A DNA stretch of 41,784 bases from Cupriavidus basilensis (GTDB lineage Bacteria > Pseudomonadota > Gammaproteobacteria > Burkholderiales > Burkholderiaceae), in the NCBI RefSeq assembly GCF_029335485.1, contig NZ_JARJLM010000536.1:1-41784 (forward strand). The letters run 5' to 3'. The position numbers and the translations under genes were made by a program. Under the pieces are notes generated by a model. The model did not search any database and was not told where the DNA came from. It saw nothing but the letters and a program-made list of their open reading frames with translations. Below are positions 25,634 through 33,522 of this stretch, piece by piece (position 1 is the first letter of the stretch; each line of letters begins with the position of its first letter).

Positions 25634-27163
25634 ATGACCCAGAACGACAGCCTGCTCGCCCAATCCGCCGTGGCCCTGCGCCGCATGATCGGCAGCAAGG
25701 AAATCTCGCCGGTTGAACTGCTGGAGGCATGCATCGCCCGCATCGAGGCGGTCAATCCCTTTATCAACGCCGTCACCGCCACCTGCTACGAGCGCGCACG
25801 CGACGAAGCCCGGGCCGCCGAACGCGCCGTGCTCGACGGCGCCCCGCTGGGCCTGCTGCATGGCCTGCCGCTCGGCGTGAAAGACCTGGAAGCCACCGCT
25901 GGCCTGCTCACCACCTATGGCTCGCCGCTCTACCGCGACAATGTGCCCAGCGCCGACAACGTGCTGGTGGCACGCCTGCGCGCCGCCGGCGCCATCGTTA
26001 CCGGCAAGACCAATATTCCCGAGATGGGCGCAGGCGCCAATTCGCGCAACGCGGTGTGGGGCGCCACCGGCAATCCGTTCAACCCCAACCTCAATGCCGG
26101 CGGCTCGTCCGGCGGCTCGGCTGCCGCGCTGGCAACCGACATGCTGCCGGTGTGCACGGGCTCGGATACCGGCGGCTCGCTGCGCATTCCCGCCGCCAAA
26201 TGCGGTGTAGTGGGCTTCCGCCCGTCGCCGGGCGTGGTGCCCAGTTCGCGCAAGCTGCTGGGCTGGACACCGATTTCCGTGGTCGGGCCGATGGGCCGCA
26301 CGGTGGCCGATGCCTGCCTGCAACTGGCAGCCTCCGCCGGTGTCTCGGCCAGCGACCCGCTCACCTATGCGCTCGACCCGCTGTCCTTCCTGGTACCGGC
26401 CAATGTCGACCTGGGCTCGCTGCGGGTGGGCTGGACCGAGGATTTCGGCGTGTGCGCGGTGGACAACCAGATCCGGCAAGTCTTTCGCGACAAGATCGCG
26501 GCCATGCGGCACCTGTTCCGCAGTTGCGACGAGATCCGCTTTGACCTGGGCGATGCACACCGCTGCTTCGACGTGCTGCGTGCGGAGAGCTTCGTGGCCG
26601 GCATGCATGAGGCCTATCAGCGCGACCCGGCCAGCCTGGGGCCCAACACGCGCGCCAACTACGAGATGGGCGCCGCCATGTCGCTCGGCGACAGCGCCTG
26701 GGCACAGGCCGAGCAGACCCGCATCCTTGGCCGCTTCCAGGCGGCCTTCGAGGACTACGACATCATCCTGTCGCCGACCACCCCGGTCTCGCCCTTCCCG
26801 TGGACCAGCCTCTACGCCGAGCGCATCAACGGTGAGAAGCAGGAGAATTACTACCGCTGGCTGGCGCCGACCTACGTGGTGACGCTGACAACGCATCCCG
26901 CCATCAGCCTGCCGTGCGGCGTGGACCATGCCGGCATGCCGTTCGGCCTGCAGGTGGTCGGACGCTTCCGCGCCGATCACCATACGCTGGGCGTGGCGCA
27001 TGCCATGGAACAGGCTTTCGCAGGATCGGAGTCGCTGCGCCGTCCGTTGCCGCGCCTGGATCAATTGCGTGCGGCGGTGCCCGACCTGAGGTCGATTGTC
27101 ACAGCACCGCCGATGCTGGCTGGTACCGGCTCCGGGCAAGGATCCCCGGTATCGGCCGTGTAG
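25634..27163 (+). CDS. Amidase (amidase-signature family)
   Basis: 509 residues from the ATG at 25634; an in-frame ATG at 25616 would add six residues. It hydrolyses a carboxamide to acid and ammonia. The Ser-cisSer-Lys triad is visible: Lys in LPLGVKDLEATAG, the Gly/Ser signature NAGGSSGGSAAALATDMLPV, and the nucleophilic Ser in TGSDTGGSLRIPAA. ISLPCGVDHAGMPFGLQVVG near the C terminus is also standard. The amide substrate cannot be predicted. As last gene of the dsdA cluster it may release a hydroxy-amino acid from an amide. The frame runs open for about 370 codons further upstream, antisense-like in composition, and is not coding. Confidence 0.93.
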   Translation: MTQNDSLLAQSAVALRRMIGSKEISPVELLEACIARIEAVNPFINAVTATCYERARDEARAAERAVLDGAPLGLLHGLPLGVKDLEATAGLLTTYGSPLYRDNVPSADNVLVARLRAAGAIVTGKTNIPEMGAGANSRNAVWGATGNPFNPNLNAGGSSGGSAAALATDMLPVCTGSDTGGSLRIPAAKCGVVGFRPSPGVVPSSRKLLGWTPISVVGPMGRTVADACLQLAASAGVSASDPLTYALDPLSFLVPANVDLGSLRVGWTEDFGVCAVDNQIRQVFRDKIAAMRHLFRSCDEIRFDLGDAHRCFDVLRAESFVAGMHEAYQRDPASLGPNTRANYEMGAAMSLGDSAWAQAEQTRILGRFQAAFEDYDIILSPTTPVSPFPWTSLYAERINGEKQENYYRWLAPTYVVTLTTHPAISLPCGVDHAGMPFGLQVVGRFRADHHTLGVAHAMEQAFAGSESLRRPLPRLDQLRAAVPDLRSIVTAPPMLAGTGSGQGSPVSAV

Positions 27164-27592
27164 GCGGGGGGGCTGCGGCAGGCCATATCCGCTGTCCGGC
27201 TATCCGGCGCCGGCAGGGGCTACGTCGACACCGGCTACCCTCTCAAACTGATACGGTCTTTTACTCCACGGTTGCTTCTGTTATCCATGCCGCCCTGCCG
27301 GTAGCATGTTGTCCATGGCACGCGCCCGGCACGATCACCCGATCGTCCGGCCGGGCGCCGCGCCCAATCTCCCGGCCTTGCTCATGGAAATCCCCGCTTC
27401 AACCCTGTCCGTCCGGACAGGCCTCTCGCCTCGCCAGGCATCCCTCCACTTGCCGCCCGGCCGCCCAGGCCCGAATAAAGAGCCCTTCAATGCGCTCACG
27501 CGGTGGAGTACCCTATCTACTCGTGCGACTGAAACGCAACGCGGGCCGACCGCCAGCCCACACCGTCCCCGCCGCACCATGGAGGTCACCAT
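27164..27592. other. 429-base control region upstream of the cytochrome bd operon
   Basis: No gene is supported here. An inverted repeat, CCTGTCCGTCCGGACAGG, lies at 27404-27421 (8-base arms, 2-base centre). I looked for an FNR/ANR box (TTGAT-N4-ATCAA) and found none close to consensus. A strong GGAGGT ribosome-binding site precedes cydA. The unusual length fits a regulated promoter, but no -35/-10 pair stands out. Confidence 0.45.
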
Positions 27593-29047
27593 ATGTTCGG
27601 CTTGAGCGCGCTCGACCTGGCCCGGATCCAGTTCGGCTTCACCATTTCCTTCCATATCATCTTCCCCGCCATCACCATCGGCATGGCGAGCTACCTGGCG
27701 GTGCTGGAAGGCTGCTGGCTACGCACGCAGAACACGGTCTATCGCGACCTCTATCACTTCTGGTCCAAGATCTTCGCCGTCAACTTCGGCATGGGCGTGG
27801 TCTCGGGGCTGGTGATGGCCTACCAGTTCGGCACCAATTGGAGCTTCTTCTCGGACTTTGCCGGCAGCGTGACCGGTCCGCTGCTTGCGTATGAAGTGCT
27901 GACGGCCTTCTTCCTGGAGGCGGGTTTCCTCGGCGTGATGCTGTTCGGCTGGAAAAAGGTCGGCCCCGGCCTGCACTTCTTCGCCACACTGATGGTGGCG
28001 CTGGGCACGCTGATCTCGGCCACGTGGATCCTGGCCTCCAACAGCTGGATGCAAACGCCGCAGGGCTACGAGATCATCGACGGCCGCGTGGTCCCGGTGG
28101 ACTGGCTCGCTGTCATCTTCAATCCGTCGTTCCCGTACCGGCTGGTGCATATGAGCGTGGCGGCCTTCCTTGCCACCGCGCTGTTCGTAGGCGCCTCCGC
28201 AGCCTGGCACCTGCTGCGCCGGCGCGACAACCCGGCCATCCGCAAGATGCTGTCGATGGCGATGTGGATGCTGCTGATCGTGGCGCCGATCCAGGCGGTG
28301 ATCGGCGACATGCATGGTCTCAACACGCTCCAGCACCAGCCGGCCAAGATTGCCGCGCTGGAGGGCCACTGGCAGAACCGTGGCGACGAGGCGCTGCCGC
28401 TGATCGTGTTCGGCTGGCCCGACATGGCGCGCGAGGAAACCCGTTTCGCCGTGGAAATCCCGCGGCTGGGCAGCCTGATCCTCACCCACACCTGGGATGG
28501 CCAGATCAAGGGCCTGAAGGATTTCGCACCGCAGGACCGGCCCAACGCCACCATCCTCTTCTGGTGCTTCCGCGTGATGGTGGGACTCGGCATGCTGATG
28601 ATCCTGCTCGGGCTCTGGAGCCTGCTGCTGCGCCGTGGCGAGGCGCTCTACCGCTCGCGCGCTTTCCTGCGCATGGCGCTATGGATGGGCCCGGCCGGGC
28701 TGATCGCGCTGCTGGCAGGCTGGTTCACCACCGAGATCGGGCGCCAGCCCTGGGTGGTCTATGGCGTGATGCGCACGGCCGATGCCGTCTCGCCGCACGG
28801 CGTACCGGAACTGGCCTTCTCGCTCGGGCTGTTCGTGGTGGCTTATTTCTTCGTGTTTGGCGTCGGTATCGCCTACATGATGCGGCTGGTGCGCAAGGGC
28901 CCGGTGATGCATGAGGGCGACCCGCCTCCCGATGGCGGCCACGAGGTGGAGGGCACCCCGGCGCGCCCGCTGTCCGCCGTGGACGATCCGGGCGATGTGC
29001 CGAATGCGGTCGCCTCCGCTAACCGCATGGCCGACAGCAGGAGCTGA
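27593..29047 (+). CDS. cydA: Cytochrome bd-type ubiquinol oxidase subunit I (CioA-like)
   Basis: 484 residues with about nine membrane helices. It carries the quinol site and the hemes of a bd-type terminal oxidase that reduces oxygen to water. Heme-ligand His residues appear in FTISFHIIFPAITIGMASYL (N terminus) and RLVHMSVAAFLATALFVGAS. The hallmark GRQPW is in TEIGRQPWVVYGVMRTADAV. The quinol loop is short, with no large C-terminal insertion, placing it in the cyanide-insensitive-oxidase (CioA) group rather than E. coli CydA with a long loop. A cytosolic tail of about 50 residues is rich in Pro, Gly and Asp. cydB starts five bases after its stop. Confidence 0.96.
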   Translation: MFGLSALDLARIQFGFTISFHIIFPAITIGMASYLAVLEGCWLRTQNTVYRDLYHFWSKIFAVNFGMGVVSGLVMAYQFGTNWSFFSDFAGSVTGPLLAYEVLTAFFLEAGFLGVMLFGWKKVGPGLHFFATLMVALGTLISATWILASNSWMQTPQGYEIIDGRVVPVDWLAVIFNPSFPYRLVHMSVAAFLATALFVGASAAWHLLRRRDNPAIRKMLSMAMWMLLIVAPIQAVIGDMHGLNTLQHQPAKIAALEGHWQNRGDEALPLIVFGWPDMAREETRFAVEIPRLGSLILTHTWDGQIKGLKDFAPQDRPNATILFWCFRVMVGLGMLMILLGLWSLLLRRGEALYRSRAFLRMALWMGPAGLIALLAGWFTTEIGRQPWVVYGVMRTADAVSPHGVPELAFSLGLFVVAYFFVFGVGIAYMMRLVRKGPVMHEGDPPPDGGHEVEGTPARPLSAVDDPGDVPNAVASANRMADSRS

Positions 29048-29052
29048 ACATC

Positions 29053-30060
29053 ATGGGCATCGATCTCTCTCTTATCTGGGCCGTCATCATCTTCTTCGGC
29101 GTGATGATGTATGTGGTGATGGACGGCTTTGACCTTGGCATCGGCATGCTGTATCCCTTCGTGCCCGACCGCCAAGACCGCGATGTGATGATGAACACGG
29201 TGGCCCCGGTCTGGGACGGCAACGAGACCTGGCTGGTGCTCGGCGGCGCGGGCCTGCTGGCGGCCTTCCCGCTGGCCTACTCGGTGGTGCTCAGCGCGCT
29301 CTACCTGCCGCTGATCTTCATGCTGCTCGGGCTGATCTTCCGCGGCGTGGCGTTCGAGTTCCGCTTCAAGGCCAATGACCGCGAGCGCCATGTCTGGGAC
29401 AAGGCCTTCATCTGCGGCTCGCTGATGGCGGCCTTCTTCCAGGGGGTTTCGCTGGGTGCGTACATCGATGGCATCCGGGTGACGGGGCGCGCCTTCTCGG
29501 GCGGGCCGCTGGACTGGCTGCAGCCCTTTCCGCTGTTCTGCGGCGTCGGCGTGGTGGTGGCGTACACCGTACTGGGCAGCACCTGGCTGATCATGAAGAC
29601 CGAAGGCCCGCTGCACCAGCGCATGCTGGAGCTGACGGCCAAGCTGGCCTGGGTGCTGCTGGCGGTGATCGCGGTGATCAGCATCTGGACGCCGCTCGCG
29701 CAGCCGCGCATTGCCGCGCGCTGGTTCAGCCTGCCCAACCTGATCTGGTTCTCGCCGGTACCGTTGCTGGTGGCGTTCGCCATGTACCGGCTGATCCGTT
29801 CGCTGCAGCACCATGCCCACCTGGCACCGTTCATGTACACGCTGGCGCTGGTCTTCCTGGGCTATAGCGGGCTGGCCATCAGCGTGTGGCCGAACATCGT
29901 GCCGCCGAACATCTCGATCTGGGATGCCGCCGGGCCGGCGCAGAGCCAAGGTTTCGCGCTGGTGGGCGCACTGTTCATCATTCCGTTCATCCTGATGTAC
30001 ACCGTCTGGTCCTACTACGTGTTCCGCGGCAAGGTCAAACACGGCGAGGGGTACCACTGA
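29053..30060 (+). CDS. cydB: Cytochrome bd-type ubiquinol oxidase subunit II (CioB-like)
   Basis: 335 residues with about eight to nine membrane helices. It stabilises the heme-bearing subunit I. Family motifs are IFFGVMMYVVMDGFDLGIGM, TVAPVWDGNETWLVLGGAGL and AFPLAYSVVLSALYLPLIFM, with FRFKAND in the first cytosolic loop and the C-terminal FILMYTVWSYYVFRGKV. An AGGAG site sits in the short gap after cydA. Its stop overlaps the start of the small DUF2474 gene (TGATG at 30058-30062), so the three genes form one translationally linked operon. Confidence 0.96.
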   Translation: MGIDLSLIWAVIIFFGVMMYVVMDGFDLGIGMLYPFVPDRQDRDVMMNTVAPVWDGNETWLVLGGAGLLAAFPLAYSVVLSALYLPLIFMLLGLIFRGVAFEFRFKANDRERHVWDKAFICGSLMAAFFQGVSLGAYIDGIRVTGRAFSGGPLDWLQPFPLFCGVGVVVAYTVLGSTWLIMKTEGPLHQRMLELTAKLAWVLLAVIAVISIWTPLAQPRIAARWFSLPNLIWFSPVPLLVAFAMYRLIRSLQHHAHLAPFMYTLALVFLGYSGLAISVWPNIVPPNISIWDAAGPAQSQGFALVGALFIIPFILMYTVWSYYVFRGKVKHGEGYH

Positions 30061-30218
30061 TGGCGGTGGCGAATCGCGGGCGCGGCGGAAAACCGCCCAG
30101 GCCCTGGCTCAGGCGAGTGGGCTGGATGCTGCTGATCTGGGTGGCCAGCGTGGCAGCGCTGGGCGCAGCGGCCCTGCTGCTGCGCCTGCTGATGCGCGCG
30201 GCGGGCATGCATAGCTGA
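30060..30218 (+). CDS. DUF2474 small membrane protein, putative third subunit of the bd oxidase
   Basis: 52 residues starting at the ATG that overlaps the cydB stop. A basic head (RGRGGKPPRPWLRRVGW) is followed by one membrane helix, MLLIWVASVAALGAAALLLR, and a short tail. The head-plus-single-helix pattern and location match DUF2474 proteins, which occur after CioAB genes much as CydX follows CydAB. It probably stabilises the oxidase. It is easily missed because of its size. The SDR on the other strand ends 23 bases downstream. Confidence 0.85.
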   Translation: MAVANRGRGGKPPRPWLRRVGWMLLIWVASVAALGAAALLLRLLMRAAGMHS

Positions 30219-30241
30219 GGGACTTCCCGCCGCTCCGTGGC

Positions 30242-31006
30242 CTACGCCGACAGGCCGCCATCCACGCCAATGCTCTGGCCGTGGATAAAGCGCCCGGCCG
30301 GCGACGCCAGCAGCACCGCCAGCCCCGCCACATCCTTCGCCTCTCCGATGCGGCGCATCGGGATGGCCGCGGCCATCCGCGCCTCCTGTTCCGGGTTGCC
30401 CCACAGCGCCTCGCGCGAGAACTCCGTGCGCACCGGCCCAGGGTTGATCGCATTCACGTTGATCCCCTTCGGACCCAGTTCCTGAGCCAGGCTGCGCACG
30501 GCCTGGTCGGTCGCCGCCTTGGTGATGCCATACAGCCCCAGCACCGCCGAGCCACGCTTGGCGCCGATGCTGGACATGAAAATGATCGAGCCGTCGCCGC
30601 GTTCGATCATCTGGGGCGCCAGCGCATTCACCAGTACCAGGTTGCCACGCACGTTGCCCGCCATGGCCTGGTCGAACAGCTCCGGTCCCTGGCTCAGCAT
30701 CGAGCCCACGATGCCGCTGCCCGCCGCGTTCAGCACTAGCGCGTCGACCCGGCCGTAAGCCTCCAGCGCCCGCTGCGCGAAGACGCGGACACTATCCAGG
30801 CTGGCGATGTCGCAAGCGATGCCTTTCGCCTTGAAGCCCTCGCCTTCCAGCGCGGCCGCTACCGCCTCGGTGGCGGCCTGGTCACGTCCGGAGACCACCA
30901 GGGAGGCGCCCGAGGCGCCCAGCGCCCGGGCCATTTCCAGGCCCATGCCCTTGGTGGAGCCGGTAAGGACGGCCACGCGGCCGGTGAGATCGAACAGGTT
31001 CTGCAT
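30242..31006 (-). CDS. Short-chain dehydrogenase/reductase
   Basis: 254 residues of a classical SDR with all key motifs: nucleotide loop TGSTKGMGLEMARALG, LNAAGSG at the NNAG position, catalytic Ser in IIFMSSIGAKRGSAV, and YGITK as the YxxxK motif. The C terminus (PMRRIGEAKDVAGLAVLLAS, then GQSIGVDGG) is typical of NAD(P)-dependent alcohol or 3-ketoacyl-type reductases. It is divergent from a TetR regulator with overlapping, mirror-image promoters, so it is probably repressed by that protein. The substrate is unknown. Confidence 0.93.
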   Translation of the reverse strand: MQNLFDLTGRVAVLTGSTKGMGLEMARALGASGASLVVSGRDQAATEAVAAALEGEGFKAKGIACDIASLDSVRVFAQRALEAYGRVDALVLNAAGSGIVGSMLSQGPELFDQAMAGNVRGNLVLVNALAPQMIERGDGSIIFMSSIGAKRGSAVLGLYGITKAATDQAVRSLAQELGPKGINVNAINPGPVRTEFSREALWGNPEQEARMAAAIPMRRIGEAKDVAGLAVLLASPAGRFIHGQSIGVDGGLSA

Positions 31007-31029
31007 GACGGGTCTCCTGAGGGAAAGGC

Positions 31030-31056
31030 GCCGCCGCCCGGATCAGGGGCGGCGGC
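31030..31056. other. GC-rich inverted repeat next to the SDR promoter
   Basis: GCCGCCGCCC (31030-31039) and GGGCGGCGGC (31047-31056) form a perfect 10-base stem with a 7-base loop, directly beside the predicted -10 of the SDR promoter. It falls at the transcription start, so a role in the leader or as a barrier is possible. Confidence 0.45.
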
Positions 31057-31085
31057 ATTTTAAATGACGACCAACATCTATTGAA
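31057..31085 (-). promoter_or_regulatory. Predicted promoter of the SDR gene
   Basis: On the minus strand TTCAAT (31085 to 31080), a 17-base spacer, and TAAAAT (31062 to 31057) form a plausible sigma-70 promoter 51 bases before the SDR ATG. Its -35 shares bases with the -35 of the opposite TetR promoter. Confidence 0.55.
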
Positions 31086-31102
31086 TAAATTATGGTCATC
31101 AT
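31064..31102. promoter_or_regulatory. Candidate TetR operator spanning both divergent promoters
   Basis: ATGACGACC (31064-31072) and GGTCATCAT (31094-31102) are inverted copies matching at eight of nine positions, with centres 30 bases apart, about three helical turns. One arm lies in each promoter spacer, so binding would repress both genes. Confidence 0.5.
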
Positions 31103-31109
31103 ATAAAAT
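31081..31109 (+). promoter_or_regulatory. Predicted promoter of the TetR-MFS genes
   Basis: TTGAAT (31081-31086), a 17-base spacer, and TAAAAT (31104-31109) make a sigma-70-like promoter 35 bases before the TetR ATG. Confidence 0.6.
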
Positions 31110-31143
31110 CCGGTCAAGCAAAGTTTTGGCAGGAGAAACGGAT

Positions 31144-31740
31144 ATGGCGCGCGCATCACGAGAGCAAGCCGAGAAGCATCGGGAAGCCATCGAGCAGGCT
31201 TCCTCGAAGCTGTTTCGCGAACGCGGACTGAACGGCGTGAGCGTGGCCGAGCTGATGGGCGGCGCGGGCCTTACGCACGGCGGCTTCTATGGCCACTTCT
31301 CCTCCAAGGACGAGCTGGCCGCACTGGCCTGCAAGCGCGCCTTCGAGGAGTCGGCGCGGCGCTGGTCGCGCCGCCTCGAACGCGCCGGCGGCGACCAGCA
31401 CGCCATGCGATCGAGCCTGGTCGAGCCTTACCTGACGCTGGCGCATTGCACCAACCCCGGCGACGGCTGCGCGGCCGTAGCGCTGGCCGGCGACATCGCC
31501 CGCGAGCCGGCGGACAAGCCGGTGCGCCAGGTCTATATCGATGGCTTCAAGCACATGGTCGACGACTGGATGAAAACGGTCGGGCATGCCGACCCGGCCG
31601 AGCGCCGCAAGCTCGCGCTGGCGCAGCTCGCCACGCTGGTGGGTGCGATGACGATCGCGCGCGCGACCGAAGGCGATGCCCTTGCCGAAGACATGCTTGC
31701 CGCCGCGCGCGAGATGCTGCTGGGTCCGCTCGCGCAATAG
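31144..31740 (+). CDS. TetR-family transcriptional regulator
   Basis: 198 residues from the ATG at 31144 with AGGAGAAA upstream; an in-frame start at 31081 would lie inside the promoter. The DNA-binding head is HREAIEQASSKLFRERGLNG, then VAELMGGAGLTHGGFYGHFS. The ligand domain has AHCTNPGDGCAAVALAGDIA, the GC(A/P)-type segment shared with the other TetR protein in this window at 15298. It probably represses itself and the divergent SDR, and perhaps the MFS gene 83 bases downstream. The ligand is unknown. Confidence 0.93.
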   Translation: MARASREQAEKHREAIEQASSKLFRERGLNGVSVAELMGGAGLTHGGFYGHFSSKDELAALACKRAFEESARRWSRRLERAGGDQHAMRSSLVEPYLTLAHCTNPGDGCAAVALAGDIAREPADKPVRQVYIDGFKHMVDDWMKTVGHADPAERRKLALAQLATLVGAMTIARATEGDALAEDMLAAAREMLLGPLAQ

Positions 31741-31754
31741 CGGACAACGCGGGC

Positions 31755-31780
31755 AACGCATAACGCATAACGCATAACGC
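31755..31780 (+). repeat. 7-base tandem repeat AACGCAT, 3.7 copies
   Basis: AACGCAT at 31755, 31762 and 31769 is followed by AACGC at 31776, all in the gap between the TetR and MFS genes. The near-identical copies make this a candidate variable-number repeat that could change spacing between the two genes. Confidence 0.8.
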
Positions 31781-31823
31781 AACGACAACACACCAACGCC
31801 GATCCACCGCCCCCGGATATTCC

Positions 31824-33143
31824 ATGTTCGCTCAAGCGCTTTCCAGCCGGCTCGACCGGCGCGGCATCCACTATGCGTGGCTGATCGCGGCCATCACCTT
31901 CTGCGTGATGCTGACCACCTCGGCCGCGCTCGGCCTGCCCGGTGCCTTTCTCAAGCCGCTGACCCGCGAGATGGGCTGGAACACCGACCAGATCTCGTCG
32001 ATCCTGGCCTTCCGCTTTGCCCTGTTCGGCTTGATGGCACCGTTCTCGGCCATCCTGATGGAACGCTTCGGCGTGCGTAACGTGGTCTGGGCAGCGCTGG
32101 CGCTGATCGCGGGCGGCATGGCGCTGGCGACGGTGGCTACGCAGTTGTGGCAGCTGTTCATTGCATGGGGCCTGATGCTCGGCGTCGGCTCCGGCCTGAC
32201 CGCGCTGGTGCTCGCCGCCGTGGTCGCCAGCCGCTGGTTCAGCGCACGCCGCGGGCTGGTGATCGGCATCCTGACGGCAAGTTCAGCCACCGGCCAGCTA
32301 GCCTTCCTGCCGGTCGCCGCCTGGCTGATCGAGCATCTGGGCTGGCGCACCGCCGTGCTGCCGGTGCTGTTCGCCTGCGCCCTGCTGGCCGTGCTGGTGT
32401 TCTGCTTCATGCGCAACCGGCCGGGTGACGTCGGCCTTACCGCCTACGGCGAGGTTCCGGTGCATGCGCCTGCCGCACCGGCACGGCCGAGCGCACCACC
32501 CGCGCCGCTGACGCTGCGCGGTCCCTTCGTGGTGCTGCGCGACGCGGCCCGCAACCAGACCTTCTGGATCCTCGCCGGCACCTTCTTCATCTGCGGCCTG
32601 AGTACCAACGGCCTGATCCAGACGCACTTCATTTCCTTGTGCGCGGACTTCGGCATGGCCGCCGTGCCCGCCGCCGGCGCGCTGGCGATGATGGGCGCAT
32701 TCGACTTTGTCGGCACCATCCTGTCGGGCTGGCTGTCGGACCGCTACGACTGCCGCAAGCTGCTGTTCTGGTACTACGGGCTGCGCGGCCTGTCACTGTT
32801 CTGGCTGCCGCATTCCACCTTCACGCTGTACGGCCTGTCGATCTTCGCCATGTTCTACGGCCTGGACTGGATTGCCACGGTACCGCCCACGGTCAAGCTG
32901 GCGGGCTCGGTGTTCGGCAAGGAGCGCGCGCCGATGGTGTTTGGCTGGATCTTCGCCGCCCACCAGGTTGGCGCGGCCACCGCCGCCTTCGGTGCGGGCC
33001 TGACCCGCACCCTGCTGCTGACCTACACCCCGGCCCTGTACGCCGCGGGTGCGGCCTGCGTGGTGGCGGCGCTGCTGGCGCTGATGGTCAGGCGCCCCTC
33101 GGCGCAGATCAGCGGTTCGACCGCCCGGGCAGCCAAGGCCTGA
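31824..33143 (+). CDS. MFS transporter
   Basis: 439 residues with 12 predicted membrane helices and a central cytosolic loop rich in Pro and Ala (about 215-235). N-half features: GIHYAWLIAAITFCVMLTTS in helix 1, RFALFGLMAPFSAILMERFG with the A-motif-like loop, and ASRWFSARRGLVIGILTASS. C-half: GTILSGWLSDRYDCRKLLFW, the second loop motif. It looks like the monocarboxylate/oxalate-formate-type MFS group, so a small organic acid or drug-like compound is plausible; direction is unknown. Likely coregulated with the TetR gene. Confidence 0.92.
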   Translation: MFAQALSSRLDRRGIHYAWLIAAITFCVMLTTSAALGLPGAFLKPLTREMGWNTDQISSILAFRFALFGLMAPFSAILMERFGVRNVVWAALALIAGGMALATVATQLWQLFIAWGLMLGVGSGLTALVLAAVVASRWFSARRGLVIGILTASSATGQLAFLPVAAWLIEHLGWRTAVLPVLFACALLAVLVFCFMRNRPGDVGLTAYGEVPVHAPAAPARPSAPPAPLTLRGPFVVLRDAARNQTFWILAGTFFICGLSTNGLIQTHFISLCADFGMAAVPAAGALAMMGAFDFVGTILSGWLSDRYDCRKLLFWYYGLRGLSLFWLPHSTFTLYGLSIFAMFYGLDWIATVPPTVKLAGSVFGKERAPMVFGWIFAAHQVGAATAAFGAGLTRTLLLTYTPALYAAGAACVVAALLALMVRRPSAQISGSTARAAKA

Positions 33144-33522
33144 AAGTGGCGGCGCCGGCTGCCCGCGCCGCGTTGCCCCTTTCGCCATTGCGATAAGGAG
33201 GTAGCGCGGCGCAGTGCATTCCCGCTCGCCTATATCCCACCTCATCTCTCCCGCCTTTCTTCCGCTCCCGGCATGCCCCACGGCCATTCCTGCGGCCGAA
33301 TTCTCTGCGCCTGCCGGCATCCCCAAGCCAGCCGGCAGGCGCGTCCGTACGCCAGCTTGCTTGTCCCATCAAGAATGCAAATAGGCGTATCAGCATTCTT
33401 TGCCTCGACGTCACTCTGGTGACAACCCCTTTTCTTACTCTGCGAACGCGTCGCGGGCAGCGCGATCGGCAGTGCCGCCAACGCGGCGCGCCGCTTCAGA
33501 CAACAGAGAAGAGGAACCGGAT
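33144..33522. other. 379-base region upstream of the LamG lipoprotein operon, with three inverted repeats
   Basis: No gene is supported. A 12-base perfect stem (GCGCCTGCCGGC at 33307-33318 with its complement at 33331-33342) could end the MFS message, although no T-run follows. AAGAATGC (33371-33378) and GCATTCTT (33393-33400) form an AT-richer 8-base inverted repeat with a 14-base gap. GTCAC-TCTG-GTGAC covers 33410-33423. The last two look more like protein-binding sites for the downstream operon. Confidence 0.55.

Noticed and set aside
27164-27592. FNR/ANR site upstream of the cytochrome bd genes
   Set aside because: No match to TTGAT-N4-ATCAA within reasonable mismatch was seen.
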